DNA from: Diplodia intermedia
Lineage: Eukaryota > Ascomycota > Dothideomycetes > Botryosphaeriales > Botryosphaeriaceae
DNA: 64,000 nt
Assembly (NCBI GenBank): GCA_021495925.1
Contig: JAKEKT010000017.1
Span: 186,001-250,000, forward strand
Direction: 5' to 3'
Made by a program: the position numbers and the translations under genes. Numbering within the stretch: position 1 is the first letter of the stretch; each line of letters starts with the position of its first letter. Under the pieces are notes generated by a model that made no database searches, was not told where the DNA came from, and was given only the letters and a program-made list of their open reading frames with translations. Of the stretch, positions 42,663 to 54,469 are shown one piece after another.

Positions 42663-43414
42663 ATGGCTGCCCGGTCCTCAATCGCTCGCGCTGCCCGCCA
42701 ATTGACCTCTGCCGCGCGCGCCCCGCGTCCCTTCGTCTGCAGGAACGCCGCGCCCGCTTGGAGCAAGCAGAGCTTCAGGCAGTTCTCCGCATCGGCTGCC
42801 AGTGAGTCCGCCCGAGTGCACCGCGCCGCTGCCAGCCGCTGACCACGACACGCTCGACGCCCACAGTTTGGGAGAAGAAGTACACCCAAGACCACGAATG
42901 GGTTGAGCTGGCCGCCGACGGCAAGACTTGTGCGTTGCTCCCTCAGTCCCTCTGCCTCCGCCGCATTCAATCTCGGAAGGCCTCCCGATGAGCTCTCGCC
43001 ATTCCCTCCGACCGAAAAATGACTCGCGCCGGTGGTCGGCCGGCGTGATAATTATCTTTGCGCAATACATAATAACTTCGGCGCCGCAAAATCACAGTCA
43101 CCCTCGGCGTCTCCACCTACGCCGCCAACGCGCTGGGCGATGTCGTCTTCGTCGAGCTGCCCATCGTCGACTCCGACTTCAGCGCCCACGATGCCATTGG
43201 CGCCGTCGAATCCGTCAAGAGCGCCTCCGACATCTTGACCCCGCTGTCAGGCAAGGTCGTCGAGGTCAACAAGGTGCTGGAGGAAAAGCCGGCTACCATC
43301 AACAAGAGCCCCGAGGGCGACGGCTGGATCGCCAAGTTGGAGCTGGCTGACAGTGCCGACCCGTCCGAGGGCTTGATGAGTGCCGATGAATACAAGAAAT
43401 TCACCGAGGAATAA
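42663..43414 (+). CDS. GCV3: Glycine cleavage system H protein, mitochondrial
   Basis: Three exons: 42663-42801, 42867-42929 and 43098-43414, giving 172 residues. The H protein carries the methylamine group on a lipoyl arm between the P, T and L proteins of glycine decarboxylase in the matrix. Residues 1-46 are a mitochondrial presequence rich in Arg, Ala and Ser (ARAARQLTSAARAPRPFVCR). The mature part starts IWEKKYTQDHEWVELAADGK. The lipoylation site is Lys108 in GAVESVKSASDI. The C-terminus (LMSADEYKKFTEE) is standard. The second junction gives GKTFTLGVSTYAANALGD, using the CAG at 43095-43097; intron 2 is 168 bp. Confidence 0.94.
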
Positions 43415-43595
43415 GTAAGAAAGACGTGGAACATTTAAAGAATATATGCGCTAGGAGAATTCAACATCACTGGTCACGCTTGGCTTGGAAGAAGTCGTGC
43501 GCATTTTAGGTGGCTGCACCCGAATATCAACGCTAGGAAAGCAGGTACTAAATTTGAAGAATGCCAAATTCGTCTGCGAAAAAAAAGCCCAGGCT

Positions 43596-45392
43596 CTACA
43601 CGTCAAGCGTCTTCCCCTGCTTGGAGCTCTCCTTGGCCAACTCGATCAACCGAATGACTGCCGATGCCTCCTCTGCCTTGACCGGCACCTCGCCCTCGCC
43701 CTTGTAGGCCTTCTCCAGGAGGCGGTAGTACTCGACGTATGTCTTGGGGGGCAAGAGAGCATGCGTCTCGCGCACCGGCTTGCCGTCCTTGATCAGCGTC
43801 AGAGTGCCGTCGTGGCTCTCCGGGGCAACGCCGTAGCCCTCCTGACCGGGACGCAGGCCGGCCAGCAGCTGGTCCTCCTGCACGTCAAGGTGGAACTTCT
43901 TGAAGCTGCCCTTGTCGCCGCGCACCCAGTAGCGCAGCTGCTCCTCTTCGGCGCTCAGCACCGCCGCGCGCGCCGTCGCGAGCATGCCGTCGGCATAGTG
44001 CAGGTGCACGGTGAAGGAGTCCTCGGGCTCGACGTGGCCGGCGCCGCGGGGCGCGTCGGTGCGTGTGTTGCCGAGGAAGCCGGTGACGCGCGCGGGCAGG
44101 CCGAAGAGCGTCACGACCTGGTCGAGCAGGTGCGTGCCGAGGTCGTAGATGGCGCCGTTGCCCGGGCGCGCCTCCTCAGCCTTCCAGGTGGCGCGCAGCG
44201 TGGGCGAGTAGCGATCGAAGTGCGTGTTGAAGTCGACGATGCGGCCCAGCGTGCCGTCGGCAAGCAGCTGGCGCAACGTCACGAAGTCGGCGTCCCATCG
44301 TCTGTCTGGATACGCGAGAAGAGGGTCAGCAAAATGCGGCTCGGCCTTGGTTGGTTGAAGAAGAGTGTGCTTAATGTCTGGGCGTGAGACGAGAGAGTGC
44401 CGGGTTTGCATCCTGCGCTTCCCTGATTTCTTTTTTTTCCCTTGCATTACCATCGAACCGCTGGCTGGCTGGCTGCCCCGATCACCACCACGTGCGCCCC
44501 TGTGTTGCAAGGACTCTACTCGCTCTCTCTCCGTGAAGATGGGCGGTGATCTGCACGAACGAGTGGCTGTCCGGGCTTTCCCGCCAAGACAAAACAGCAC
44601 TCGAAACGCCCAGTGACTCAAGCCTTTTCTTTTTGGCTTTGCCTCTGATCTTCCAAGACAAAATGGCCGTACTTGAGTCTCGTCGTGTTTGAGATCCCAG
44701 GCGTGCCGGACGATCTTGGTGGAGATGAGGCAGGTAGGATGTGCGTGCAAGTCCTGCGTCATGATGGGGGCAGTGGCCCAGACAACGATCTTCGCGGGGC
44801 GCGTGTGGCGCAGGAGGTGGTGCCTGATGCCAATGCATATGCATTGACAAAAAAGCGACGGCGCAACCGATGGTGATTGGGCGCAGCAATTTCGAAAGAG
44901 GAGGCTTATTGCGATGTAATATTGGGCATGTGATTGGCGGAGTAGGGCAAAGGTGGTGTCGCAGGATCAAGGGAAGACGGGGTCAGGAAAGGTGATTTCT
45001 TGCTACGCACTCTGATACACGGCGATCAGGCGCTTCTTCTCGCGCGCCAGCGCCACCAGCTCCTCGGCCTCGGCGTGCGTCGGCACGAACGGCTTCTCCA
45101 CGACGACGTGCTTGCCCGTCTCGAGCGCGCGCTTGGTCAGCGCGAAGTGCGAGTCCGGCGGCGTCGTCACGACGACGACGTCGACGGCCGGGTCGGCGAA
45201 GAGCTCGTCCGCGCTGCGCCACGACTTGGCCGTCGGGTGGTCCGCGCCGCAGTCGTCGACGCCGGCCTTGGGCGTGCGCTGCACGATGCCGTACAGCTTG
45301 AACGACGGGATCGACGTCAGGTGGGGGATGTGGAAGATCTTGGCCGACAGGCCGTACCCGATGATGCCGAAGTTGAAGGTCTTGCTCGCCAT
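43596..45392 (-). CDS. Gfo/Idh/MocA-family oxidoreductase with a 705-bp intron
   Basis: Two exons: 45392-45011 and 44305-43596, giving 363 residues. Exon 1 has the Rossmann start FGIIGYGLSAKIFHIPHL and the HVVVEKPFVP motif (Glu99-Lys100-Pro101). Exon 2 has RRWDADFVTLRQLLADGTLG, NGAIYDLGTHLLDQVV and the C-terminal barrel. The splice (GTGCGT donor, TTGCTGACC branch, CCAG acceptor) joins in phase as AVYQNRRWDADF, the expected family sequence, so the two halves are one gene. The 705-bp intron is about ten times the local norm. This is the yeast YGL039-unrelated, YMR315-like soluble oxidoreductase type; the substrate is unknown. Alternative: a real gene interrupted by an insertion that is still spliced. 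Confidence 0.85.
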
Positions 45393-46206
45393 GGTGTTGT
45401 CTGGGTGTTCAAGTGAGAGCTCAAAAGATGGGTCGCGTCCAACTGGAGAAGCTGGGAGTATGACTGTAGGGATGTCGGAGAGGGAACGAGGAGCACAGTG
45501 AGAACACTTTCTTGAAGGGAACCCCGCCTTTTTGTCTTCTCCTGCTGGCCTTTTATTGGTATGGAGAGTTTGACCACAAGTCGTCCCTTTCCGACTCGAT
45601 TGGCCGATGTTATTACAAACCAAAAACTCCACAAGAGCGCACGCGGACGGTGAGCAAATCACGAGAAAAAACGTATTCGGGTTGGCCTTTGGAAAACAAA
45701 AGCCGATGATGAACGGTGTCCCGAATTGGTGTCCGTCGCCGTCGGAGCCCGGGTGATTCGTGGGAATCTATTTTCCTGCAGGAGGTGTAGGAAGGTCCAA
45801 GGCGTGGAGGCGCACGACCAAGTGGGGTTGAGTGGTGGAGGGACAGAAAATGCGGGCGCCACGCGCTATTACGCTCTACTCCCGAGACTCAGCCGGACGT
45901 AGTTCCGGGTGACGGCAACGAAAGAGCGAAGAGGAAAATCCGCCCGACCGCCGAAGACTTGGTGCCAAGGGATGCTTGTTTGAAGGCACCTCTACGTCAT
46001 GCTCCATTCCGATCTTCTTTCTGTGACACTGGGGGAATCATTTCATTAGTAAGTACGTCCTCCTGCCCATCTCTTGCTCCCGCCTGATGAACGGTGTAGA
46101 TCAAAATCCCAAAACGCGCTAATCCTAAAGGCCAAAACGGCGGCCGGCTCAGCTTATGCTTAGCCCAAGAAACTTATTCTTTTCGTCCTCCTCTCCTCAT
46201 CATACC
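45393..46206. other. Intergenic, no supported gene
   Basis: Promoter of the oxidoreductase and 3' flank of the NmrA-like gene, both minus strand. No further gene is seen. Confidence 0.5.
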
Positions 46207-47302
46207 TCAGGCGAAACAGCACCCCATCTTCATGAACTCTGTTATTGAACCTTTGGAAGCCCCCTTCTCTCCCTTCTTGATGTAGTTCTGATGCCAAGTG
46301 TAGTCCCTCTCGCGCTGCAGCAACAGCCGTACCGCCTGCTCGCCATCCCTTGGCGGACGACCCAGTAGCTGGCCCATCAGCGGCGAGACGGTCGCAGCCT
46401 TGCCCGCCTCGAAGCTGTGCAGCAGCGACACCCAGCTGCCAAAGAACTCCTCGTTTTTCCTGCCAATGTCCTTTTGCGCGTTGCGCTTGATGTATTCCTC
46501 GTCCGAAACGTACTCGATCCGCACTGCGCGGCTTGAGGCCTGGTTGATGACGCTTGCTATGGTCGAGAGCTTGACTGCGCGCGGGCCGGTGAGGAGAACC
46601 TGCGGAACGGTTAGTGATCAACGGATTGGCAGGTCAATCACCCCGGGGAAAGAGGGGAAAGGATATCAAGTCATCACGCACGTTCTGCTTTTCAAAATCG
46701 CCCCTCATCATCAACTTGGCCGTTGCCTCGCCCAGCTCCTCCCGCAGCGCAAACGCCACCTCGCCGTCGCACGGCAGGTACAGCACCTGCTGCGGATCCT
46801 TGGGATACCAATTCAGAAAGACCGGGAACGCGTCCGCATACACCGCCTCACGAATGTTGGTCCACACGAGCTGCGACTGGCGCAGCATCTTCTCCGTCTC
46901 CAGATGCGCCGCCATCAGGTCGACCTCGCGCGGCTGGCCATCAACGCCACCGATGCCGAGGCTGGAGTAGTAGACGCGGCCGACGCCGGCCTGCTCGGCG
47001 GCGGTGACGACGTTGCGGTGCTGCTGCTTGCGCTTCTCGTTGTCGAAGGTGTTGGTCGAGACGAAGAAGAGCTTCTTGACGCCCTGGAAGGCGCGCATGA
47101 GCGACGTGATGCTCTCGAAGTCGGTGTGCCGGAACTGCAGGCCGCGCGCCTCGTAGGTGCCGCCCAGGTGCTCGCGCGTCGAGCCGACGGCGATGGCGGA
47201 CGTCGGCACGCCGTTCTTGAGCAGCGTCGACAGGATCGCCGTGCCGAGACCGCCCGTGGCGCCCGTGATGAGGTACTCGACCGGTGGCTTGCTGGTAGCC
47301 AT
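46207..47302 (-). CDS. NmrA-like NAD(P)-binding protein
   Basis: Two exons: 47302-46682 and 46599-46207, phase 0, giving 337 residues. The N-terminal Rossmann motif is EYLITGATGGLGTAIL (GxxGxxG at 13-20 region). Next come the NmrA-family features FRHTDFESITSLMRAFQGVK, RVYYSSLGIGG and WTNIREAVYADAFPVFLNWY. The active-site YxxxK of classical SDRs is absent, as in the atypical NmrA group, which act as redox sensors or as isoflavone-reductase-like enzymes. The C-terminus ends GCCFA, with a Cys fourth from the end; this resembles a prenylation box only loosely. The intron has a CACTAAC branch point. Confidence 0.88.
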
Positions 47303-49352
47303 GGTTGTGTGGTAATTGCTTCTCAAAAAGTGGAAAGGTAACGAATGTTAGGTGCGGTGATGCTCTTGCGTCTTCTTTCCCCCTTTCGACTGCGCTGTGG
47401 TGGGAGAAGAGAGAGTGGATGACTGCGATTACGACCAATGCGAGCGATGGTGAGATATATAGCTTGACTCCGTGTTCGTTTTTCTCAGCTCTGCCATGCT
47501 ACCTAACCCACACCCGCTGCGCCGCAATGCCTCCTTCGATGCGGGGTTGCAGTGTGCTTTGTGAGAACGAAAGGGATTTGAAAGACAGATTGGGGGCGGA
47601 GTGCGCGATGCTGGTGCGACGGATTGGTAAGACAGCGGCGAACGAATGAAGCTGCGTCTGTGAGCGCGCAGAATGGCGCGGGACTCTGGGAAAAGGAGGA
47701 GAGGAGGGCGCAAGGCGAGCGCGAGGCTGGGGCGCGTCCGGAGCTGTTCTGGGGGCTAGCGTAGGGCTGACGGACTCGCGATCGACGGCCAGAGCAGTGC
47801 GACCTATTTGTTTCTAAATTCGGAGCCTGCTGTCGGATGCCTAACGCGATCTAGAACCTGGCCCGGGTGAGACGGATGGGGGACAGGCGGTTGATTATGT
47901 GGTCGACAAGCCTTGCGGATGTGCATGCGGTGGAAGAATTGGACAAAAGAGCGAAACAGACGGCAAATCGAGGGCAACGAGTGGGATTTTGTAGAGTGGT
48001 GTGATTAGCAGGCATCAAATCGCGGCGGAGGAACTGCGGCCGGCCGGGGCTGGAATGAAAATGAAAGGAGCTGGGCCGGCCCTCTCCAAAATTCGGCTGC
48101 ACAGCCATCTCCTCCAATCTCGCTCCTCAGTGGACAGCGGCCTCGAAGCTGCCCAAGAGCAGACGCATGGCTCGATGCTGGGCTGTCTGCTTCAGAGCGC
48201 GAAGGTGGAGGGAGGAGGGACATGACTATGTAGTGTCGCACAGCTTGAGCAGGCGCGGGGTTAAGAGGGTCCAGGTCGCCTTGGCAGCCAAGCGGTGGGT
48301 TCGCTCATGCTCGTAGCCATAAATCCAAGCATAAAGAGAAGCACCTATATGCCGGAAATTAAGGCGTCAGGCCCGTCGGTCACTTCGGCTCTCATGGGCT
48401 AGGGGTCGGATAAGTTGCCTGGTAGGTGACGGCGAGCCAGATGACGAGAAATCAAACAACTCAATTCGTCGCGCTTGCCGGGCTCTGGGGTTCGCTAGTG
48501 GCCAAGAGCCGAGCACTCTTCACACCCTCCTCCGCAACGCGAGAAATTGGCTTCCTTGGTCCGTCTACTTGAGACGCACGGCCAAACAACTGCAGATCGG
48601 CGGCTAACAGAGTTCGCAGCGGGCGAGTAGCGACGTCAAGCGATGTTCTTCGAGGCGCCGTGAAACAGATGCGGAGGCGAGCGGATCAGGACGGTTCCGG
48701 ACGGAAAGGGAAAGACGCCGGGCAGAGCCAGCCGGCGGCCGAGCATGCAACGGGCGCTGCCGAGATGAGGCTCGGACGGCCGAGGCTCTGCTCAGCTAAG
48801 ACCGAGCACGTGAGGAGCGTGTGGAGGGCGGATCTGGGTGGTGGAAATGACCGCGCCGCGACCCAGGCGCCTGAGACTGCCGAATCCGCATCTGAAACGC
48901 ATCGTGCTCCGCCCAGGGGCTGCCCGCGACACTGCCAGTCTGGGCAAGGGCATCGCCTCGGATCGCCGCGATGTTGCGCATAGCAGTCCGGCCTGGGGTC
49001 GAAGGGGCCCAAACGTCTCTCGTCGCCAGCCAGTGTCCCGTGCGGCCACTCTTAATCCTCTACCCGCCCACCAACCTTGCACCCTCTCTTGCGCCTGCTG
49101 ACGCTCCCGCGCCGAGCCCTCTACTTCTCTCATTACTTACTTTCCTTCACCCGTCTTCGTTTCTTTCGTTCGTGGAGCAGCCGGTCTGCGCTTTCTTTAA
49201 TTCCGAATCTCTAATTTCTCCCGGCGCCGCGACGAGCTGCCCATCCTTAGGCCGTCTTCTCTCAAAGGCATGGTGTTGGAAAGACTGGGTACACGGTAGC
49301 GACGAGCTGGTCAACTGCAGCAACACCAACGACATCACACAATCACATCACA
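47303..49352. other. Long divergent intergenic region
   Basis: 2.05 kb between the NmrA-like gene (-) and the membrane protein gene (+). 49090-49200 is CT-rich, as expected for the leader of the latter. No coding sequence, tRNA or repeat could be supported; short frames occur on both strands around 48660-49130 because of GC-rich sequence. Confidence 0.5.
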
Positions 49353-51165
49353 ATGCCCTTCCAACGCCCACGCCGCACCGGGCCGATCCGCAGATCGCAA
49401 TTCAGTGACCCTGTCCCGGCGCTGGACCTGCGTGAAGCCCTCGCCACCAAATTGCAAGCAATCGCGCAGCGGGGCGCCCAGCAGGACGACCCAGTGCCGG
49501 AGCCCGAATTAGGGGATGAGGAATCCGCATCATCGGACGACGAAGCCGGGAGCTCGGCCGGTTCGTCACCAGCCTCGTCCCCCGAGTCCTCTCCCGTGCC
49601 CTCGCCAACTACCGCCGCCCCCACGACCAGTGCGCTGCCCTCGACATCACTTTCGTCAACCTGGTCAACTAGCGTGCTCGCTGCGCCCGACGCAACCTTT
49701 CGACCGACCAGCAAAGACGAAGACAGCGATAGCGAGGAAGAACCCGACGAACCCGACCCACTTCCGAGCCCCAGTGCTTCTGCCACCGCCGCCGCCGAGC
49801 TATCGTCTGGTACCGCCGCGGCTTCATTTGGTGGATCGGATGGTCCCCCGCAGTCTGGCGACGTTTCGATCATGTCCGGACCGCCTCCTCCAGGGCCGCC
49901 CCCAGGCATCTCGCAAACGACCGAGCATACGCTAATCGCCGCGGGCTCCATTGGTGCGTGTTTCTCTGCCCATAAAAGATGTTGCCATTTCTAACCCCAA
50001 TCAGGCGCGACATTGCTTCTTGTGCTCATAATCTGGGGCGTGTATACGATGCGCAAGAAAGGGCTCACCTTCCGCGATCTGGTCCAGATGTCGCGGCGAA
50101 GTCGTGGTCGACCGGACCGCACATATGAAATTGCGAAGCCTACTGTCCACCGCATGCCAGCCTACGTGTCGGATGACAAGGAGGGCATGCCTCTTCCGCA
50201 ACCGCCGCCTCAGGTTTCTCTGCAGAGATTCGACAGCTTCTCGTCTGGTGGCCAGCGTGATTTTCTCGGGTAAGTTGAGGAGACTTGGTCGTTGTGTTTT
50301 GATCAACCACGATGCCCGTCGTTTCAAGGCTAACTCGAATCCAATTAGCGGCTCTCTTGGTCTTCGGCCGAGCACACCTCCGGGAACCAACCATCGCAGC
50401 TTCCTCAATGATACTACACCACCTCGCGATCTTTCAAGGGCTCCGTCCAGTGCCCATTCTCGTAACTCAAGCTCGCCAACCCTGCTGCCCCTGCAATCCC
50501 AAAGCAACTATGATGGCTCGCCGCCGTCGTTGCCCATCCAAAGGTCTGGATCGTACAAGAGCAGTCAACAACAAAGCCGCTATAGCGCAGAGAATGACGA
50601 TGTCGTTTCGCCCGAGGCACCCGGACCGACATATCAGAACTTCACGACAAGCCGGCGCTTCACCACCAACAGGAACCAGCCCAACTACGAAAGCCACTTC
50701 AGCTGGACGCAGTCATCTCAAGCCCCTCCGACCCCCATTGAGCCGCAAACACCAGGCACCATCGCGCGATCCAGCCTGGCGCCGACGGAGCGGAGCAGCG
50801 TGGCTCGCTTCCGCACCGTTGACTCGTGGGTTGGCAACCAGACGGGCCGCATCCCGTCGACGCAGCTGCGCACCCAGCCGCACATGTCCTACCGCCAGAG
50901 CACCAGCACCAACGGCGGCCTGGGCCAGGTCGATGAGGGCCAGGCCGGCTGGCAGCCCGAACAACCTGCCGCCGTTGACGTCCCCGACGTTCCCACGGTG
51001 CCCAGCCAGTACCAGCCCGGAGGAGCATACCACCAGCGCCAGAACACGGCGTACAGCGATGCCACCGTCTTCCGCCAGCATCCAGGCGAGGAAGTCAAGA
51101 TTCCTAGAGGAAGCTTGGTGCCGAGTGAGGTGTTGGATGCGCATGTGGTTCGTTCTGCGCTTTGA
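49353..51165 (+). CDS. Single-pass membrane protein with Ser/Thr/Pro-rich flanks, unknown function
   Basis: Three exons: 49353-49953, 50005-50269 and 50349-51165, giving 560 residues. Residues 1-190 are acidic and very rich in Ser, Pro and Thr (SSPASSPESSPVPSPTTAAP). A single membrane helix spans about 193-216 (AAGSIGATLLLVLIIWGVYT) and is followed by basic MRKKG and RRSRGRPDR. The C-terminal 330 residues are Gln/Ser/Thr/Pro-rich, with several Ser-Pro/Thr-Pro sites. The layout resembles fungal cell-wall sensors (Ser/Thr-rich outside, one helix, basic stop-transfer, phosphorylatable tail), but there is no signal peptide and no WSC domain. Exon 2 encodes most of the membrane helix, and the phases join cleanly. 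Function not known. Confidence 0.78.
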
Positions 51166-52802
51166 GGAAAAGAAAAGAAACGGAAAAATGTCTTAGTAAT
51201 ATCGACGGCCTTTTTGCATACGGCTATGAGATGAGGAAGGTGCGGAATGTCATCGATCACTACTTGTGGATTGAAGATGAGATGTTAATCGGCGCTGCAT
51301 TGTTTTGGCTTTTGCTGGACTGCTCCACTGGCTGGAACGGGTAAATCTGCTGTAACGGCCATTCGTATTTTTGGCTTGGATAACCCACTTCCAGATACGT
51401 AGGTGGGTAGGGGACAGGATTTCGGCTGCATGTCATGCGGGTCTGCTGTATGTTTACGCTTTACATCGTCTTGAGCTGCTGGTTGGCGAAAAGGGAATTT
51501 GGCGTGGATGCACGTACAGTACAACGCGTGTGGACCTTTGCTCTTTGCTTTCATTTTTTGATACCTACTTGATACCTATTGTGTATAGCATTGCAAGCTG
51601 ACCCCACCACGTCCTTGGGGAGAAATGACAATGAAATCAATTTGTCCTCGGATACGCCGAGCGAATCATGATATTTCCTCCCCCCTCATCCTCTTTGACT
51701 TTCTCTTTCTTTTTCAAACGCACTACGCGGAGCCAACTCGGGCAAATTCTACTCGTCAAAATCGTGAAACCAAGGGAGCGGCGAGAATTTGGCTTCCTTG
51801 GGATTGTGGGAACGCATGAGAGAAGATGGTGAAACGAAACTGGCGGCCTAGCGGGCTAGATGCTTGTGTCGCGTGGCGCAGTCGACGTTGTGTCAATGGG
51901 TCGAGATTGTAAGCAGTGGCGGTCTGGCCCATTTGTCCCTCGAGGTTTCGCTTGTAGAAGAAGGGGGTTTTTGTGGCAGACACTGCCGTGCTACCAGAGG
52001 TGGTGGCATGTGGCGTCTGAAGAAAGTCGGTAAGCAGACCGATTTGGTGGTAGCAGAAGCACAATTGCCAGGCGCCTTCGTCCCTTTGCTGTTATACTTT
52101 CCTCTTTCACAAAGCACCCGCATATGGCTTCATTGCTTACAGCCAATATGGGTATCTTTTTATCGACCGAGTGAGAAGCTGAAATACAGAGACCAGCACT
52201 TTCCAATGCATTGCATCTATTTACCTATGACTATGGCACAGAGAAATTGTCAACTGCAATGCGTTCGAGGTACGCACCACAGCTGGAATCCGCGGGCATT
52301 AGCGTTCCGCGTCGAGTTGCCTCATGTGGTTAATGAGGAAGCGGGTACGTGGGCAGATTCGCGCTTGCCCCACTCTCGCAAGAACAAGCGGAGTAGCGGC
52401 GAGCAATGGAAGCGACGACGTACAAATTCTCCATTGGATGTTCGTCTACGCTCTCTGCTTCCTTTTTTCCCTCGTAGCCCGGAGCTCATCCATCTTACTA
52501 TCACCGACTAGACTTACCATTGATCCCTCTTAGACCAGCGATCAGGATTGTTATTCCACTTCATTCTCGCGCACGCCTCACCTCCGCCGACGATAAGGAA
52601 ATTGGCCCGGAGATCGCCGAAGCTCTCCCCAGACATTCCTCATACCTAACTGCAAGGGACGCGACCTCTGATCTCTTGCTTTGTCAAACGACAGCAAAGC
52701 CGACCCGAGGCTCTGTTCTACCTGCAAGAAGCGGCGACCCAGGCTAGATTGCAGGGTAGAGTGTTTGGGACGTCTAGAAGTATCGAAGAAGGCGAAGAAA
52801 CA
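51166..52802. other. Intergenic, no supported gene
   Basis: 1.6 kb between two + strand genes: 3' UTR of the membrane protein and promoter of the acetyltransferase. The 215-codon frame at 51864-52511 has no domain, start context or splice sites to support it. Confidence 0.5.
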
Positions 52803-53604
52803 ATGGCGATCACAGTCACTCGCATGACACCGGCCGATATCGACGGTGCCATCGTGACAGTTCAACAGGCGTTTGCCGATGACCCTTACTCAAACTGGGT
52901 GTTTGACAAATCCGAGGTATGACCACTCATGTCGTGGACGGACGAAGCTAAAATATCATCAGTTCAATCCCGCACGAAATCACCAATCCCTCACTCTTCG
53001 TTGCCACTGGGGCATCAAGCATGGACTCTTTTACGTTGCCAAAGACCCAAGCTCTTCCGAGCCCGACAAAGTTCTCGGTACGGCCATGTGGATGCCTCCA
53101 ACACCTCCTGACCAACCCGAGTCTTGGTCCCTTTGTTACAGCAACTGGCTGCTCTGGTTCCAGCAAGGCCTGATGAACCTCAAATTTGGGCGTGGCGGCC
53201 TCAGGGCGCACCGCTACTGGATCTGGAAGGATACGCAAGCCAAGGCCCAAGCAAGACTTTGGACTAGCGAGAAGGGCTACTACTTCTGCAATATCGTCAC
53301 CATTCTTCCAGAGTACCAGGGCAAAGGCATCGGTAGGGCCTTGATGGAAGAAGTGCTGCGGATGGCGGATGAGCAGGGCATTCCGGCGTATCTGGAAAGC
53401 TCGAGAAAGGTGCCCAATGTGCCGATATACGAGAAGTTTGGGTTTGAGCTGAAGAAGGAGATGGAGTGCGACGATGACGGAGATTCTATCATGCTGTATT
53501 GTATGACGAGAGAGCCGCGGGGAGCAAAGAAGACTGGCGGTTATGGCACGTTCGAGGGAGCGAAGACGGGAGATGCCGGCGATCAGAATAGCACTACGGG
53601 CTGA
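52803..53604 (+). CDS. GNAT-family N-acetyltransferase
   Basis: Two exons: 52803-52916 and 52963-53604, phase 0, giving 251 residues. The chain starts ITVTRMTPADIDGAIVTVQQ and AFADDPYSNWVFD, common in fungal GNAT proteins. The acetyl-CoA site is motif A, YFCNIVTILPEYQGKGIGRA (QGKGIG at 157-162), followed by LMEEVLRMADEQGIPAYLES and PIYEKFGFE (motif B). The segment between (80-140) with several Trp residues is typical of a fungal subfamily of unknown substrate. The last 30 residues are a low-complexity tail. Cytosolic. Confidence 0.9.
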
Positions 53605-54469
53605 GCACATTAGGTATTACATGTGGTCGGGGCAAGCATCGCAACGAAGCTTCCGCCCGCTCAAGAGGTGCTTGGCGGTTTGGCATGAGCGGACGAGCGG
53701 GACCCCTTTCGGAATCCTTTATCAGCGCCTTCGCTCTACACCAAATACTATCTCGTGTCAATTTTCTGAAGGATTTTCGAGAGCTGAGGCTTGCGACGCC
53801 TCTCGCCTGATGCAGGGCCACGGTCCTGGGCGATTCCGGACTGATTGCAACACCCACGCTGCCTATACTGAGCACCGTAATGAGAATACAACATGGCTGT
53901 TCTATCGGGGACGATAAAGCCTTTGTCCGCCGCCTTATTCACCGGCGGCGCTCTTGGCAGTCCGTTCCTGGCGCCCGCCAAGCCCCGCCAGACAGCGATA
54001 AGGCTCGGCGAATGTGCCGGGCGTCACCAGCGCGGATCGACGTGTGAACGGTCGCCCGGCTGCGTCGCAGCGGAGCCGTACCTATCTTATCGGCAGCAGC
54101 CCCGTGCCACTCACTACCCTCCCCGGAACCTTTCCTTGGCTATCGTCGGGTTCCACCCTCGCCCTGGTGTTCCCCCGCACCTATCGCAGTGACTGCTCTA
54201 GGAAGACACCGAGGGCAATCGCCGCCGCCGCACAGACTCATGGCGCTTCCAGAACGGAGGCCGATGCATGAAGCTGGCGCGGACATCCACACCAGGTAAA
54301 GATGGACGTAGATAAAATCCAACGTCCCCCACTCTGTTGGTAGTCGTTGCCTTCAGCTGCATTGCATTACTTTAAAGCAACCGCACGGTTCTTTCTCTTT
54401 GCTTCGGCTGGGAATCACCAGTTTTTTTTCTCCACCCACCGAGGACATCGCCAGGATCCTCTCAACACC
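53605..54469. other. Intergenic, promoter of the amino acid permease
   Basis: No gene seen. It includes the 3' flank of the acetyltransferase and the upstream region of the permease, with a T-run at 54421-54429 shortly before the start. Confidence 0.5.

Noticed and set aside
46207..46224. CaaX-like end (CCFA) of the NmrA-like protein
   Set aside because: Second position is Cys and the pattern is weak; not enough to propose prenylation.
51864..52511. 215-codon frame in the gap after the membrane protein gene
   Set aside because: No domain, no splice context, composition like the surrounding non-coding DNA.
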